A stretch of DNA of 57,641 bases from a bacterium (GCA_021791415.1 JAJYWQ010000011.1:1-57641), one strand, 5' to 3'. Shown: positions 28,066 to 36,556, numbered from the stretch's first letter. Notes: generated by a model from the letters alone, not told the origin. Translations and numbers: made by a program.

Positions 28066-28071
28066 ACCATA
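28066..28071 (-). promoter_or_regulatory. -10 box TATGGT (leaderless, M50 protease)
   Basis: On the minus strand TATGGT is followed by seven bases and the GTG at 28058. No Shine-Dalgarno is present. Confidence 0.6.
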
Positions 28072-28294
28072 GGGCACCCGCGAGTGGAGGGCCACCCGGA
28101 AGCGGTGGGAGCTCGGTTGGCCGTCCCCATCCCCACCAGCTCCGGGAGAGTTCTTCGGGCCGAGTCGAACGGCCTCCTAAGCCGCAGCCGGGAGCGACGC
28201 GGGGCAGCCGGCGGGGATGCCCCTTGCTCCCGAGGCGGCCGCGACTAGAGGGCTTCTACCGTTCCTACATCTGCGGGGATCGGCGCCGCTCCGG
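28072..28294. other. Intergenic, nothing recognised
   Basis: This stretch lies between the M50 promoter and the TnpB-like remnant. No open frame here has recognisable homology, and no strong hairpin or tRNA was found. Confidence 0.5.
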
Positions 28295-28711
28295 TCATGC
28301 CCGGTCCCACCGAGTCCTCGGACCCTTCGACCGACACCGCGTCAACCACTTCCGCGCCACCTTCCCTACACACTCAGCGGAACTGAGTTCCGTGTTGCGG
28401 GTGGTGCCGAACGGTGGTGAGCCACCTGGTTCCCCAGCCGGTATGGGCCAAACGGCGGAGTCGGCAGCTCTCCGTTCCCGATCCGCTGGTCGGGCTCGGT
28501 CACACCTTTCCCGTCGCCGTGCTCGCTGGCCGAGCCCGCGTCTGCCGATGACGAGCGCTGCCGCATGCTGGCCGCTCGCCGTCGGCGAGATCTCCTGCAC
28601 GGTCCCGAGCCAGTGCTCGGCACCCCAACAGCTGGTGTAGGCAGGGTCCACGGCCACCACCACCAGCAGCAGATCCGGCGCAAGCGTTCCTGACCCGGCT
28701 CGCTTGACGCC
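28295..28711 (-). pseudogene. C-terminal remnant of a TnpB-like (OrfB) transposase-associated protein
   Basis: On the minus strand this frame contains LLLVVVAVDPAYTSCWGAEHW followed about 20 residues later by AALVIGRRGLGQRARRR. I recognise this as the RuvC-III/C-terminal block of the actinobacterial TnpB-like family lacking the usual zinc-finger cysteines; the Asp of VDPAYTS is the third RuvC acidic residue. The frame is open upstream to 29131 but unrelated, so the N-terminal two thirds, with the other catalytic residues, are missing. Match is from memory, and no terminal repeats were found. Confidence 0.5.
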
Positions 28712-29033
28712 CGAGCGTCGAGTGGTGCCCGTGGACCGTGGATCCGCGGGCGGGTGACATCTCCTAGGGCACCTTCTGAGGGCGCTGCCTCGGCCTTCGT
28801 ACGCGAGCGGACCGACACCGAGCCATTGCTGGGTCATGATCACGGTCATGAACTCGGCCACCACTCCTCTCGCCCTCGAACTCGATTCCCGAGCGGGAGC
28901 GGTCCAGAGCCAGGGAGGCGCCCCATCGGAGAGCGGCCCACAGCACCGTGCCCGCCCGCTCGTCTGGCCGCGTAGTCCCCGCCTCGCGGAGCGAGCCGAA
29001 GAGATCGGCCCCACTGGATCGGCCAGTACTCGG

Positions 29034-29639
29034 ATGCTCGGCCTCTGGATCGACCTGCTGCGGCAGGCCGGTGGCGTTCCGACCTCCGTCGGCGCGGAGG
29101 CAAAAGGTGGACTCGGCCGACGGCACTTCAACGCCCTCGACTTCCTCCGTCGCGTTCCCCGATCTAGCCACAGCCTGGCGCTGGGGATCGGGGTCAGTCC
29201 CGCTGCCGCCTTGGCGGTGGCCGATCACCTCTTCGGGTTGGGCCTTGTCGAGCGCCGCGGAGACGGGGTGGCCGGATCGGGGTGGATGCTGTCCACCACC
29301 GCTGCCGGAGTCCGCCTGGTGGCCCGGGACCGCCGGGCCCAGCTGGTGTCCCTGCGGCTACTACTCGGCCAACTGGGGCCTGCCCGACTGCTGGTCATGC
29401 AGCGAGCCATGGCCCAGTTGGCCCGGGCGTACCAACCACTCCAGCCAGTGGAAGCGCCGGCGAAATTGGTACCGGCTCGGCAGGCAAGGCGGCGCGCGTC
29501 GCTGCAAGCGTCCTCCCCTCCCGGCGGCCCTCTGGGCCGCCGGGATTCCGGCCTACCTCGGCCCACCCACGCCCTTGGTCCGGTCTCCAGCGCCAGGATC
29601 AGGACACGCCCGCTCGCACCCCACAGTCTCGAACAGTAG
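29034..29639 (+). CDS. MarR-like winged-helix regulator (tentative)
   Basis: From ATG 29034 the 201-residue product resembles MarR repressors. A short N-terminal helix is followed by a recognition-helix region LGIGVSPAAALAVADHLFGLGLVERRGDG, a wing, and TTAAGVRLVARDRRAQL. After about residue 140 the sequence becomes a Pro/Arg/Ser-rich tail of about 60 residues that is unlike the family and may be out-of-frame or degenerate. The frame is open to an ATG at 28836, but that extension looks non-coding. It lies in a gene-poor stretch beside a transposon remnant, so a decaying gene is possible. Confidence 0.45.
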   Translation: MLGLWIDLLRQAGGVPTSVGAEAKGGLGRRHFNALDFLRRVPRSSHSLALGIGVSPAAALAVADHLFGLGLVERRGDGVAGSGWMLSTTAAGVRLVARDRRAQLVSLRLLLGQLGPARLLVMQRAMAQLARAYQPLQPVEAPAKLVPARQARRRASLQASSPPGGPLGRRDSGLPRPTHALGPVSSARIRTRPLAPHSLEQ

Positions 29640-29800
29640 AGGACGCTCCCCGCGCACACTCCCTGGTCGAAAAGGACTGCGAACTTGAGAGTCGATCCGC
29701 GACGCGGGGAGTGAGACCGCCCAGGCGTCCGCGGCCCAATCTGCTGTTTGCCGGGTCTTCCCGAGTCATGGCGGACCGGGGCGGTGGCGACGAGTCCAGA

Positions 29801-30523
29801 TCAGATTGGTTGCGGAACCGCCACCCTCTCCAGCGCCGAGCGAATCACCTCATAGCACTCGCAGGAGGCGCCCTCGAGGCCGTTCCGGTCTGTGATCTCG
29901 ACGTGGCCCCGGTGGTACTGGATGAAGCCCGCCCGCTGCAGGATGCTCGCCGACAGGGTCACCGTGGCTCGCCGCGAGCCCAGCATCTGGGCCAGAAACT
30001 CCTGGGTGATGAAGAAATGGTCCGCGCCGACCCGATCGTGGCTCATGAGCAGCCAGCGGGCCAGGCGCTCCTCATTGGAGTGCAGTCGGTTGCAGGCGGC
30101 CGCCTGGGAGATCTGGCCGAAGAGGGCCTGGACGTAGCTGTCCACCACGCGGGATAGGGCGCCCCTCTTCCCGAGCTCGGAGAGGAAGGCCCCCGCCTCG
30201 ATCGTCAGGCAGCGCCCGGCCACCTGGGAGATGGCGCGGACCGCTAGGCTGCCCCCGAGCACCACGGGCACCCCCACCAGCCCCTCGTTCCCGACCGTCG
30301 CCACCTCCACGATGTCCCCGTCTTCGAGGGGCGTGACCAGGGAGATCACGCCGTCGAGGGGGAAGTAGACGGCGTCGATCGGCTGCCCCGGCTCGAAGAG
30401 CACCGTCTTGACCTTGAGGAAGACCTCGGTCAGTCGGGGCAGCAGCGCCTCTCGCTCACCCGGCGGCAGGCCTGCCAGCAGTCGGTTCTCGGTACCCTGA
30501 ATTGCGCCGCTCCCAGGTTCCAC
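29801..30523 (-). CDS. Crp/Fnr family transcriptional regulator
   Basis: The 240-residue protein has an N-terminal cyclic-nucleotide-binding-like beta-barrel (residues 25-125, with VEVATVGNEGLVGVPVVLG) and a C-terminal helix-turn-helix at about 170-215 (ITQEFLAQMLGSRRATVT, then LQRAGFIQYHRGHVEI). No Fnr-type iron-sulfur cysteine cluster is evident at the N-terminus. The barrel resembles the GlxR/Crp-like subgroup without a clear cAMP Arg/Ser pair, so the ligand is unknown. GTG start behind AGAGAGG. A -10 TAGAAT and a 7-bp hairpin lie upstream, which may allow autoregulation. Confidence 0.85.
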   Translation of the reverse strand: MEPGSGAIQGTENRLLAGLPPGEREALLPRLTEVFLKVKTVLFEPGQPIDAVYFPLDGVISLVTPLEDGDIVEVATVGNEGLVGVPVVLGGSLAVRAISQVAGRCLTIEAGAFLSELGKRGALSRVVDSYVQALFGQISQAAACNRLHSNEERLARWLLMSHDRVGADHFFITQEFLAQMLGSRRATVTLSASILQRAGFIQYHRGHVEITDRNGLEGASCECYEVIRSALERVAVPQPI

Positions 30524-30540
30524 GATGGTCGGCCTCTCTG

Positions 30541-30568
30541 GACGGAGCCCGCACGTCCGGACTCCGTC
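30541..30568. repeat. Inverted repeat in the crp-like 5' leader
   Basis: GACGGAG (30541-30547) and CTCCGTC (30562-30568) form a perfect 7-bp dyad around 14 bases. It lies between the putative -10 TAGAAT (minus strand, 30594-30589) and the start codon at 30523. It could be an operator or an mRNA hairpin. Confidence 0.4.
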
Positions 30569-30598
30569 ACCCTCTGGTCAACAAAGGCATTCTATCCA

Positions 30599-30647
30599 CC
30601 GCTAGGTCGCGGATGGGCCGGGAATGACCCGCCGACCGATCTAGCGG
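30599..30647 (-). terminator. Hairpin at the 3' end of the PRC-barrel gene
   Basis: CCGCTAG (30599-30605) pairs with CTAGCGG (30641-30647), extended by GTCG/CGAC across a 4-base bulge. It includes the stop codon of the PRC-barrel gene and precedes the crp promoter. No T-tract, so termination is tentative. Confidence 0.35.
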
Positions 30648-31015
30648 CGGGCCAACCTGCGACCGCTCTCATTGGCGATCGGAGTGTAGTTCAGCTCGAA
30701 GTGGTGGTAGAGGGCGGACTCGTCCGCCTGCGACAGCTCCTCCCCGTGGAGCTCAAGGTGGGGGGCTGATCGGACCTGCTGCCGGGTGGTGTTGACCTGG
30801 AGGCCGTTCGGCCCGACCTTGACGCCGCCCAGTGGCACGAACGTGAGGTGGCGGTCGATAAAGCCCTCCTTCACGGTTCCGAATTGGGGCTCGTCGGTCT
30901 CCACGTCGACGTACACATCCTCGAGCTTGCCGATCCGCTCCCCCGCCGTGTCTATTAGCGCCTTGCCATGCCACTCGGCGACGTTCCAGCTGGCCTCTTC
31001 CTTGCTCGCTTCCAT
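30641..31015 (-). CDS. PRC-barrel domain protein
   Basis: The 124-residue product contains a PRC-barrel: HGKALIDTAGERIGKLEDVYVDVETDEPQFG, followed by LTFVPLGGVKV. An extended C-terminus ends with helical HHFELNYTP. Stand-alone PRC-barrel proteins bind RNA, membranes or partner proteins, and in soil actinobacteria often sit near stress genes. The ATG at 31015 is set by the strong GGAGGTGA seven bases upstream; the longer open frame is low-complexity. Confidence 0.8.
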   Translation of the reverse strand: MEASKEEASWNVAEWHGKALIDTAGERIGKLEDVYVDVETDEPQFGTVKEGFIDRHLTFVPLGGVKVGPNGLQVNTTRQQVRSAPHLELHGEELSQADESALYHHFELNYTPIANESGRRLARR

Positions 31016-31202
31016 CTCTCTCACCTCCGTAGCCGACCCTGCCCCAAGCCGGCTCCCCCGGCAGGGGGCCGCACCTTTTCCTGGAACGCCCCACCTGGGC
31101 TCAGCTCCACCTGCGTCATGCTCGGCCGGCCGCCTGCTCGGCGGGCAGCCGCGGGCGACCAGGGGCTCCTGGCCGCCGCCGACACTGAGCGGCGGCCGGA
31201 GG

Positions 31203-32189
31203 TCATCGGTGCCACCGATGCCGCCGGGGCCTGCCGGCGATCTCGATCCGCGACCGGGACACTGAAGCCCAGGCGAGGCCGGCGGCGAAAAGGAAGACCC
31301 CGATGGCACCCAGCCCGAGCGCCTCGCCAGCGTTGGACCCAGCCAGAGCGCCCGTGTTGGGGGTCGCGGCGGTGGGCGTCCCCCCGGTCGACGCTGAGGG
31401 CGAGGGGGACTGTGAGGCGGAGGGGGAGGGCGACGGAGAGGCCGAACTACAGGCGGCCTGGGTGAAGGTGTTGTCGTCCAAGCTGACCTCACCGTTGCGC
31501 GCCAGCACCCGCCCGGCGACGGTCGCTCCGGTCTGGACGCTGATCGAGGTCAGAGCCAGAACCGTCCCGGCGAAACTGGAATTGGTCCCCAGCGTCGCCG
31601 AACTACCCACGACCCAGAAGACATCGCAGGCCTGGGCCCCGCCCGTCAGGGCCACCGAGCTGCCCGCGGCCGTGGTCAGCGTGGACCCCGCTTGAAAGAT
31701 GAAGACGGCGTTCGGATCGCCCTGGCCGTTGAGCGTGACCGTGCCGGTCAGCCCCATCCCGCTGGTGGCCTTGTACACGCCGGGGATCAACGTCTGCCCA
31801 CCGAGGTCGCTGGTGACCGGGGCGGCGGGCGTGCGCGCCGCGGCATCAAGGTAGGCGGTGGTCAGATCGGCCTGGGCCTGCTGGGCCACCCCATCGGCGC
31901 TGTGGATGGAGCCGCTGGTCACCTGTCCCGGTGGAAACCCGGTGATCGCCGTGCCCGGATAGACGCCGACGCTGCCGGCGATGGTGGATGGCCCGGTGTT
32001 GGTCACCGTGGTCCCGGCCAGCACCGCGAAGGAGGCGGCAGTCCCCAGTCCAACAGGGGGCTGCCCAGAAGCGCTGACCGTGAGCAGTCCGCCGGCGATG
32101 ATCCAGCCCACCGCGACCGCCACGCCCAGCCGGCCAGCATGGGCCCTGTGGCCAGCCTCGCCTCTTCGTGAATTAGACCCCGACTTCAT
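31203..32189 (-). CDS. Ice-binding-like (DUF3494) surface protein with C-terminal anchor
   Basis: From ATG 32189 (GGAGG upstream) the 328-residue protein has a signal-like hydrophobic segment near residues 20-40. A DUF3494 beta-solenoid follows: LGTAASFAVLAGTTVTNTGPSTIAGSVGV, DLTTAYLDAA, GVYKATSG and the closing VAGRVLARNGEVSLDDN. A Ser/Pro-rich linker then leads to a TPNTG motif, a hydrophobic helix and an Arg/His-rich tail. That end resembles a sortase signal with Thr in place of Leu, or a simple membrane anchor. The family includes ice-binding proteins and adhesins; ice binding here is unproven. Confidence 0.85.
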   Translation of the reverse strand: MKSGSNSRRGEAGHRAHAGRLGVAVAVGWIIAGGLLTVSASGQPPVGLGTAASFAVLAGTTVTNTGPSTIAGSVGVYPGTAITGFPPGQVTSGSIHSADGVAQQAQADLTTAYLDAAARTPAAPVTSDLGGQTLIPGVYKATSGMGLTGTVTLNGQGDPNAVFIFQAGSTLTTAAGSSVALTGGAQACDVFWVVGSSATLGTNSSFAGTVLALTSISVQTGATVAGRVLARNGEVSLDDNTFTQAACSSASPSPSPSASQSPSPSASTGGTPTAATPNTGALAGSNAGEALGLGAIGVFLFAAGLAWASVSRSRIEIAGRPRRHRWHR

Positions 32190-32241
32190 ATAGCAACCTC
32201 CAGGCGCGGGCTCTGAATGGCAGCGGAGATCCGATTCCGTA

Positions 32242-32276
32242 TCCACGATCAGGAGACACGCCTTCCTGATCGTGGA
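32242..32276. terminator. Strong 13-bp hairpin between acyltransferase and ice-binding-like gene
   Basis: Positions 32242-32254 and 32264-32276 are perfectly complementary over 13 bp (core CCACGATCAGGA / TCCTGATCGTGG) with a 9-base loop. It lies downstream of the acyltransferase stop and 50 bases upstream of the ice-binding-like start, both on the minus strand. It is probably a terminator for the former; there is no T-run. An operator for the latter is the alternative. Confidence 0.5.
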
Positions 32277-32386
32277 CCCAGGGGCGGGATTCGTCTGTCC
32301 GCCAGCGCACCAAGCGGGGCGGTGGGTGAGCGCCGCCGGGGTCCGGGCGGCCTGGGTGGCCTATGCGCCGCCCCAGGACGGGGAGC

Positions 32387-33442
32387 TCATCCGGAAGCGG
32401 TGCGGCCCACCGACCATGCGGTGTACCTGTTGCGGGCCAGGGCGCTCGCCCCCAGGACGCCGAACGCGGTGGAGCTGAGCACCAACACGCCCATGGGTAG
32501 GAGGGACCACGGCAGCGCCTCCTGCAGTGAGAGGGGCCGGGGCATCACTTCCAGCAAGGGTCCGGCCCCCAGCAGCCAGATCGGATGGACGATGTAGATC
32601 CCCAAGGAGTTCTGGCTCAGGCTGTGCACCGCTCTGCGCGTCACGGCTCCCCCAAGCTTGCTCGCCACGGGTGCCACAGCCCAGATGTCGTACAGGACGA
32701 CCGCGGTGAGAAGAAGCAGTGAGGGGCGGAGGAAGGCGCCCGTCCCATTGACCCATGGTCCCCAGTTGACAGCGATCTTGCCGGGGAGACCGGCCAGGAG
32801 CACAAGGCCCGCTCCCAGAGTGAGGGGCGCCGCCAGCCAGCGGAGGGGGGAGAGTCGGGGCCACCGGCCCGCCCGGAGTCCGAGGAAGACGCCCAGCCCG
32901 AAGTACCCGACCCAGAGGGGCGCCTCCTCATAGCCGTAGTCGAGCAGGAGGATCTTGCCCCATCCCCCGTGAATCGGCAGCCACACCCGGGCCAGCTGCA
33001 GGGTCAGCTGCACGGCCACGGAGATGAGCAGGGCCCACTTCGAGCCGCGCTGGCTCTTGGGCCAGATGAGGTAGAGCAGGTACAGCTGGGGGATCAGGAT
33101 GAGGAAGAACAGGTGGCCGGCTCCGCCCGTCCACCAGCCCCAGCTCTGGGCGGGGTCCGCGGACATCCCCCCGATCCCCACCGTGAGGGCAAAGAAGATG
33201 GCCGCCCAAAGCACCCAGGGCAGCAGTGTCCGCTTCAGCCGGCGCTGCCAGAAACGGAGGGGAGCGTCGATGCGCGGGTAGTGGCGGGCCAGCAAAAGGC
33301 CGCTGATCACCACGAACAAGGGCACGCTCACGCGGGCCAGGAGATCGATGTCGGAGTACACCGCCTGTGCCCCCGGGGTCGCGTGGGATGGCCATGGCGC
33401 GCAGTGGATCACCACCACCAAGACCGCGGCAACGGCCCGCAC
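32387..33442 (-). CDS. Acyltransferase 3 family membrane protein
   Basis: The 351-residue protein has about ten membrane segments and the family start VRAVAAVLVVVIH, with the catalytic His at its end. It also has VPLFVVISGLLLARHY and a C-terminal LSQNSLGIYIVHP. The family O-acylates sugars or other surface molecules. In-frame codons just upstream of the GTG encode Ala-Asp-Trp, which fits the family consensus, yet no ATG/GTG/TTG precedes them, so the true start may be non-canonical. Role in decorating the polysaccharide made by this region is inferred. Confidence 0.8.
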   Translation of the reverse strand: MRAVAAVLVVVIHCAPWPSHATPGAQAVYSDIDLLARVSVPLFVVISGLLLARHYPRIDAPLRFWQRRLKRTLLPWVLWAAIFFALTVGIGGMSADPAQSWGWWTGGAGHLFFLILIPQLYLLYLIWPKSQRGSKWALLISVAVQLTLQLARVWLPIHGGWGKILLLDYGYEEAPLWVGYFGLGVFLGLRAGRWPRLSPLRWLAAPLTLGAGLVLLAGLPGKIAVNWGPWVNGTGAFLRPSLLLLTAVVLYDIWAVAPVASKLGGAVTRRAVHSLSQNSLGIYIVHPIWLLGAGPLLEVMPRPLSLQEALPWSLLPMGVLVLSSTAFGVLGASALARNRYTAWSVGRTASG

Positions 33443-33841
33443 CCAATCGGCCTGAAGGAGGTCGGCCGGCCGGCCCCCGGGGGCGCCGGGCGCCCCATCC
33501 TGAGGGCCCCCGCCAGCGCCGGCGGCGATCAGGGCCCGGCGCCCTGGGGCCGGCGAGGAGCCCTGCCCTCTAGTTCCCGGCCAACGTTGCCGCCTGGGCA
33601 GGGGCAGGCGGGCTGAGGGTCACGCGGTGACGCCCGGTGGTGCGCCGTGCGGGCAAACATTGCATCCGCAGGATGCGCCTTTGGGCGGATCCTTGACGGA
33701 CGCCATCCCCGTGCTCGGGGAGGGCTTCCGCGCGGCAGCGAGGTTGCCGTGGACATCCCACCTACGGGGAATTGGAGACTCCGCGCAGACCCGGCAGATC
33801 GGTAAAGTGGCGCCGCCGGAATCTTCCCGTGGAGTGCCCTA
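33443..33841. other. Divergent intergenic region with two small hairpins
   Basis: No gene is recognisable. GCATCC/GGATGC (33662-33676) and TCCCC/GGGGA (33706-33721) are short hairpins, and TAAAGT near 33803 is a possible -10 for the PAP2 gene. Confidence 0.4.
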
Positions 33842-34600
33842 TTGCAGATCCTCTCCGCCGCGCCCATCGCTCCCGCCATCCTCCGCTGGAACTACGCCGG
33901 CTATCAGGTGCTGGCCCATCAGGGGCCGCATGGGGGCCTGTGGAACTCCGCTGCCAGCGCCCTCGCCGAGTGGGGCATCTTCGCCCTGGCCTTCTGTCTG
34001 GTGGCCCTCCTGTTCTTCGGCCATCCGCCGCAGTCGGCGCGACTCGCCGCCCTGGCGGGGGCAGCCGCGGCGGTGGTGGCGCTGGTGCTGAACCACCTCC
34101 TGGGGCTTCTCTGGTATGAGCCCCGCCCCTACCTCTCCTCGTATCACGTGCCGCTCCTGGCGGCGGCCGCCCACGGAAACTCCTTCCCCTCAGACCACCT
34201 GGCCTTCGCCGGCGCCGTGGCGGCCACCCTGCTCGTCACCCGGAATCGACTGCTCGGCTGGGCCTCGCTCCTCATCGCCGCCGGTGTGGGCTGGGCCCGG
34301 GTGTTGTGCGGGATCCACTGGCCGCTGGACGTCCTGGCCGGGCTCGGGCTGGGGTTGGTGGTGGGGTGGGTCGCGGGGTGGGTCGCGCTGCGGCTCCCCG
34401 CCCTCGGGCGGGCGCTCGGGGCGGTGAGGATTCCCCGCTGGCCAAGGGTGGCGGCGGCGGTGGTCGTGGTTGCCGTGGGCTTCGCCGCCCTCGAGAAGGC
34501 AACCCACATCGGAATCGTGGCCGGCCCGATAGCCCTTGGTGCGGTGTTCATGGCGGTCCTCGGGGCCATCTGGTCGCAGACCCCGGCGGGAGCCGTCTGA
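33842..34600 (+). CDS. PAP2-family phosphatase (membrane)
   Basis: The 252-residue polytopic protein has the three phosphatase motifs: GLLWYEPRP, SFPSDH and GWARVLCGIHWPLDVLAG, giving the catalytic His pair and Arg. It is likely an undecaprenyl-diphosphate or lipid phosphatase on the outer face of the membrane. The TTG at 33842 has GTGGAG eight bases upstream. It is followed by apt after 27 bases but the two are functionally unrelated. Confidence 0.85.
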   Translation: MQILSAAPIAPAILRWNYAGYQVLAHQGPHGGLWNSAASALAEWGIFALAFCLVALLFFGHPPQSARLAALAGAAAAVVALVLNHLLGLLWYEPRPYLSSYHVPLLAAAAHGNSFPSDHLAFAGAVAATLLVTRNRLLGWASLLIAAGVGWARVLCGIHWPLDVLAGLGLGLVVGWVAGWVALRLPALGRALGAVRIPRWPRVAAAVVVVAVGFAALEKATHIGIVAGPIALGAVFMAVLGAIWSQTPAGAV

Positions 34601-34627
34601 CCAGGCCGTGCTCAGCCATCCAATACC

Positions 34628-35179
34628 ATGGCCGAAGTGAGCCCTGAGCGCGCCAACCCGCCGGTGGAGCTCAGGACGTTCATCCGCGACATCCCTGACT
34701 ATCCCCGTGAGGGGGTGCTCTTCCGGGACATCACCCCGCTTCTGGGCTCTGCCGCAGCCTTCCGTTCCGCCTGCGACCAGCTGGCGGAGCGCTTCGCCTC
34801 GTCTGATCTGGACGCGGTGGCGACCATCGAGTCTCGGGGCTTCACCTTCGGGGCGGTGATCGCCTACCAGCTGGGCCTCGGGGTGGTGCCGGTGCGCAAG
34901 GCGGGCAAGCTGCCCTGGGCCACCCTCAGTGCCAGCTATTCCCTGGAGTACGGGGAGGCGGTCCTGGAGGTGCACCGGGACGCCATCCCCCCGGGTGCCC
35001 GGGTCCTGGTGGTGGATGACCTGCTGGCGACCGGCGGCACGGCGGTGGCTACCCGCAAGCTGATCACGGAGCTGCAGGGCGAGGTGGTGGCATTCGGCTT
35101 TCTCATCGAGCTCCTGGAGCTCGGCGGCCGAGCGAGATTGGGGGAGACGGCGAGGGTGGAAGCCCTCCTGTCGCTGTGA
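34628..35179 (+). CDS. apt: Adenine phosphoribosyltransferase
   Basis: The 183-residue type I phosphoribosyltransferase begins with the APT pattern LRTFIRDIPDYPREGVLFRDITPLL. It has the PRPP loop VLVVDDLLATGGTA. It converts adenine and PRPP to AMP. ahcY follows after 12 bases and metK after that, so the unit combines SAM synthesis, SAH hydrolysis and adenine salvage. Confidence 0.95.
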   Translation: MAEVSPERANPPVELRTFIRDIPDYPREGVLFRDITPLLGSAAAFRSACDQLAERFASSDLDAVATIESRGFTFGAVIAYQLGLGVVPVRKAGKLPWATLSASYSLEYGEAVLEVHRDAIPPGARVLVVDDLLATGGTAVATRKLITELQGEVVAFGFLIELLELGGRARLGETARVEALLSL

Positions 35180-35191
35180 AGGGGAGAGGTT

Positions 35192-36454
35192 TTGGCTGAT
35201 CGCTTCGATGTCGCCGACCCACAGATGGCTCCCGACGGCCAGCTGCGCATCGACTGGGCGGCCCGGGAGATGCCGGTACTGGGCGCGATCCGGCGCCGCT
35301 TCGCCTCCGAGCGCCCGCTGGCCGGGCTCAGGGTCGGCGCCTGCCTGCACGTGACCGCCGAGACCGCCAACCTCATGCTCGCCCTGAAGGCCGCCGGAGC
35401 CGAGGTGCACCTCTGCGCCAGCAACCCCCTCTCCACCCAGGACAGCGTGGCGGCTGGGCTGGTGGCCCAGGGAGTCGCGGTCCACGCCCGGCGCGGTGAG
35501 GACAGCGCCACCTATTACCGCCACCTGGAGGCGGTGCTGGCGGCCTCTCCCCACCTCACCATGGACGACGGGGGTGACCTGGTGACCGCCCTGCACTCCC
35601 GTCCGACCTCCGAGATGGGGGTTGTGCGCGGGGGCACCGAGGAGACCACGACCGGGGTGGTCCGGCTGCGGGCCATGGCCCGCCAAGGCGTCCTGCGCTA
35701 CCCCGTCATCTCGGTCAACGACGCCCAGACCAAGCATCTGTTCGACAACCGTTACGGCACCGGGCAGTCCACCATCGACGGCCTGATCCGAGCCACCAAC
35801 CTGCTCCTGGCGGGCCGCACCCTTGTGGTCTGCGGCTTCGGCTGGTGCGGCAGGGGTCTCGCCTCGCGGGCCCGCGGCATGGGCGCCCAGGTGGTGGTGA
35901 CAGAAGTGGAGCCCGTGAGGGCGCTGGAGGCGGTGATGGAGGGCTACCGGGTGATGCCGCTGGCCGTGGCAGCGCCCCTCGCCGACGTCATCATCACCGT
36001 GACCGGGGACTGCAATGTGGTCGACCGGGAGCATCTCCAGGCCGCCAAGGACGGCTGCGTGATCGCCAACAGCGGCCACTTCAACTCCGAGATCAACCTG
36101 GCGGCCCTGGACGAGCTCACCGTGAAGGTGCGCCAGGTCCGGCCGGAGGTGGCGGAGCATGAGCTGGCCGATGGCCGTCACCTCTACCTTTTGGCCGAGG
36201 GCCGGCTCCTCAACCTGGCCGCGGCAGAGGGCCACCCCGCTGCCGTCATGGACATGTCGTTCGCTAATCAGGCGCTCTCGATAGCCCATCTCGCCGCCTT
36301 CTCCGCCGCGATGTCCCCAGGGGTCCACGAGGTCCCGGCGGATATCGACGCCGAGGTCGCCAGGTTGAAGCTGGAGGCTCTCGGGGTGCGGATAGACGCT
36401 TTGACCGAGGAGCAGCGCCACTACCTGGTGTCCTGGGAACAGGGCACGGCCTGA
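35192..36454 (+). CDS. ahcY: Adenosylhomocysteinase
   Basis: The 420-residue enzyme has HVTAETANLML, SNPLSTQDSVAAGL, the TEETTTGVVRLRAM segment, VNDAQTKHLFDNRYGTGQS (catalytic Asp/Lys) and the NAD loop GFGWCGRG. It hydrolyses S-adenosylhomocysteine reversibly to adenosine and homocysteine. It is the shorter form without the roughly 40-residue insertion of eukaryotic and many proteobacterial enzymes. TTG start behind GGGGAGAGG, 12 bases after apt. Confidence 0.95.
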   Translation: MADRFDVADPQMAPDGQLRIDWAAREMPVLGAIRRRFASERPLAGLRVGACLHVTAETANLMLALKAAGAEVHLCASNPLSTQDSVAAGLVAQGVAVHARRGEDSATYYRHLEAVLAASPHLTMDDGGDLVTALHSRPTSEMGVVRGGTEETTTGVVRLRAMARQGVLRYPVISVNDAQTKHLFDNRYGTGQSTIDGLIRATNLLLAGRTLVVCGFGWCGRGLASRARGMGAQVVVTEVEPVRALEAVMEGYRVMPLAVAAPLADVIITVTGDCNVVDREHLQAAKDGCVIANSGHFNSEINLAALDELTVKVRQVRPEVAEHELADGRHLYLLAEGRLLNLAAAEGHPAAVMDMSFANQALSIAHLAAFSAAMSPGVHEVPADIDAEVARLKLEALGVRIDALTEEQRHYLVSWEQGTA

Positions 36455-36480
36455 GGGAGCCAGCGCAACCTTCTCGCGGC

Positions 36481-36486
36481 TAAGAT
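36481..36486 (+). promoter_or_regulatory. -10 box TAAGAT (metK)
   Basis: TAAGAT lies about 70 bases before the metK ATG and 26 bases after the ahcY stop. No SAM riboswitch-like fold is apparent in the leader. Confidence 0.3.
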
Positions 36487-36556
36487 CGAGAGGTCCCCGG
36501 ACAGGAGAAGGCCCGTGGCCGCAAGCGGGTGGCTTCCGGTGGGGAGGGAGTTTGCT

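Noticed and set aside
28366-28818. Alternative minus-strand frame in the transposon-remnant region
   Set aside because: It overlaps the TnpB-like remnant in another frame and gives an Arg/Trp/Pro-rich product without motifs.
36455-36556. Possible SAM riboswitch before metK
   Set aside because: The leader is only about 70 bases and shows no SAM-I, SAM-II or SAM-IV-like helices by eye; nothing beyond a -10 box and Shine-Dalgarno is visible.
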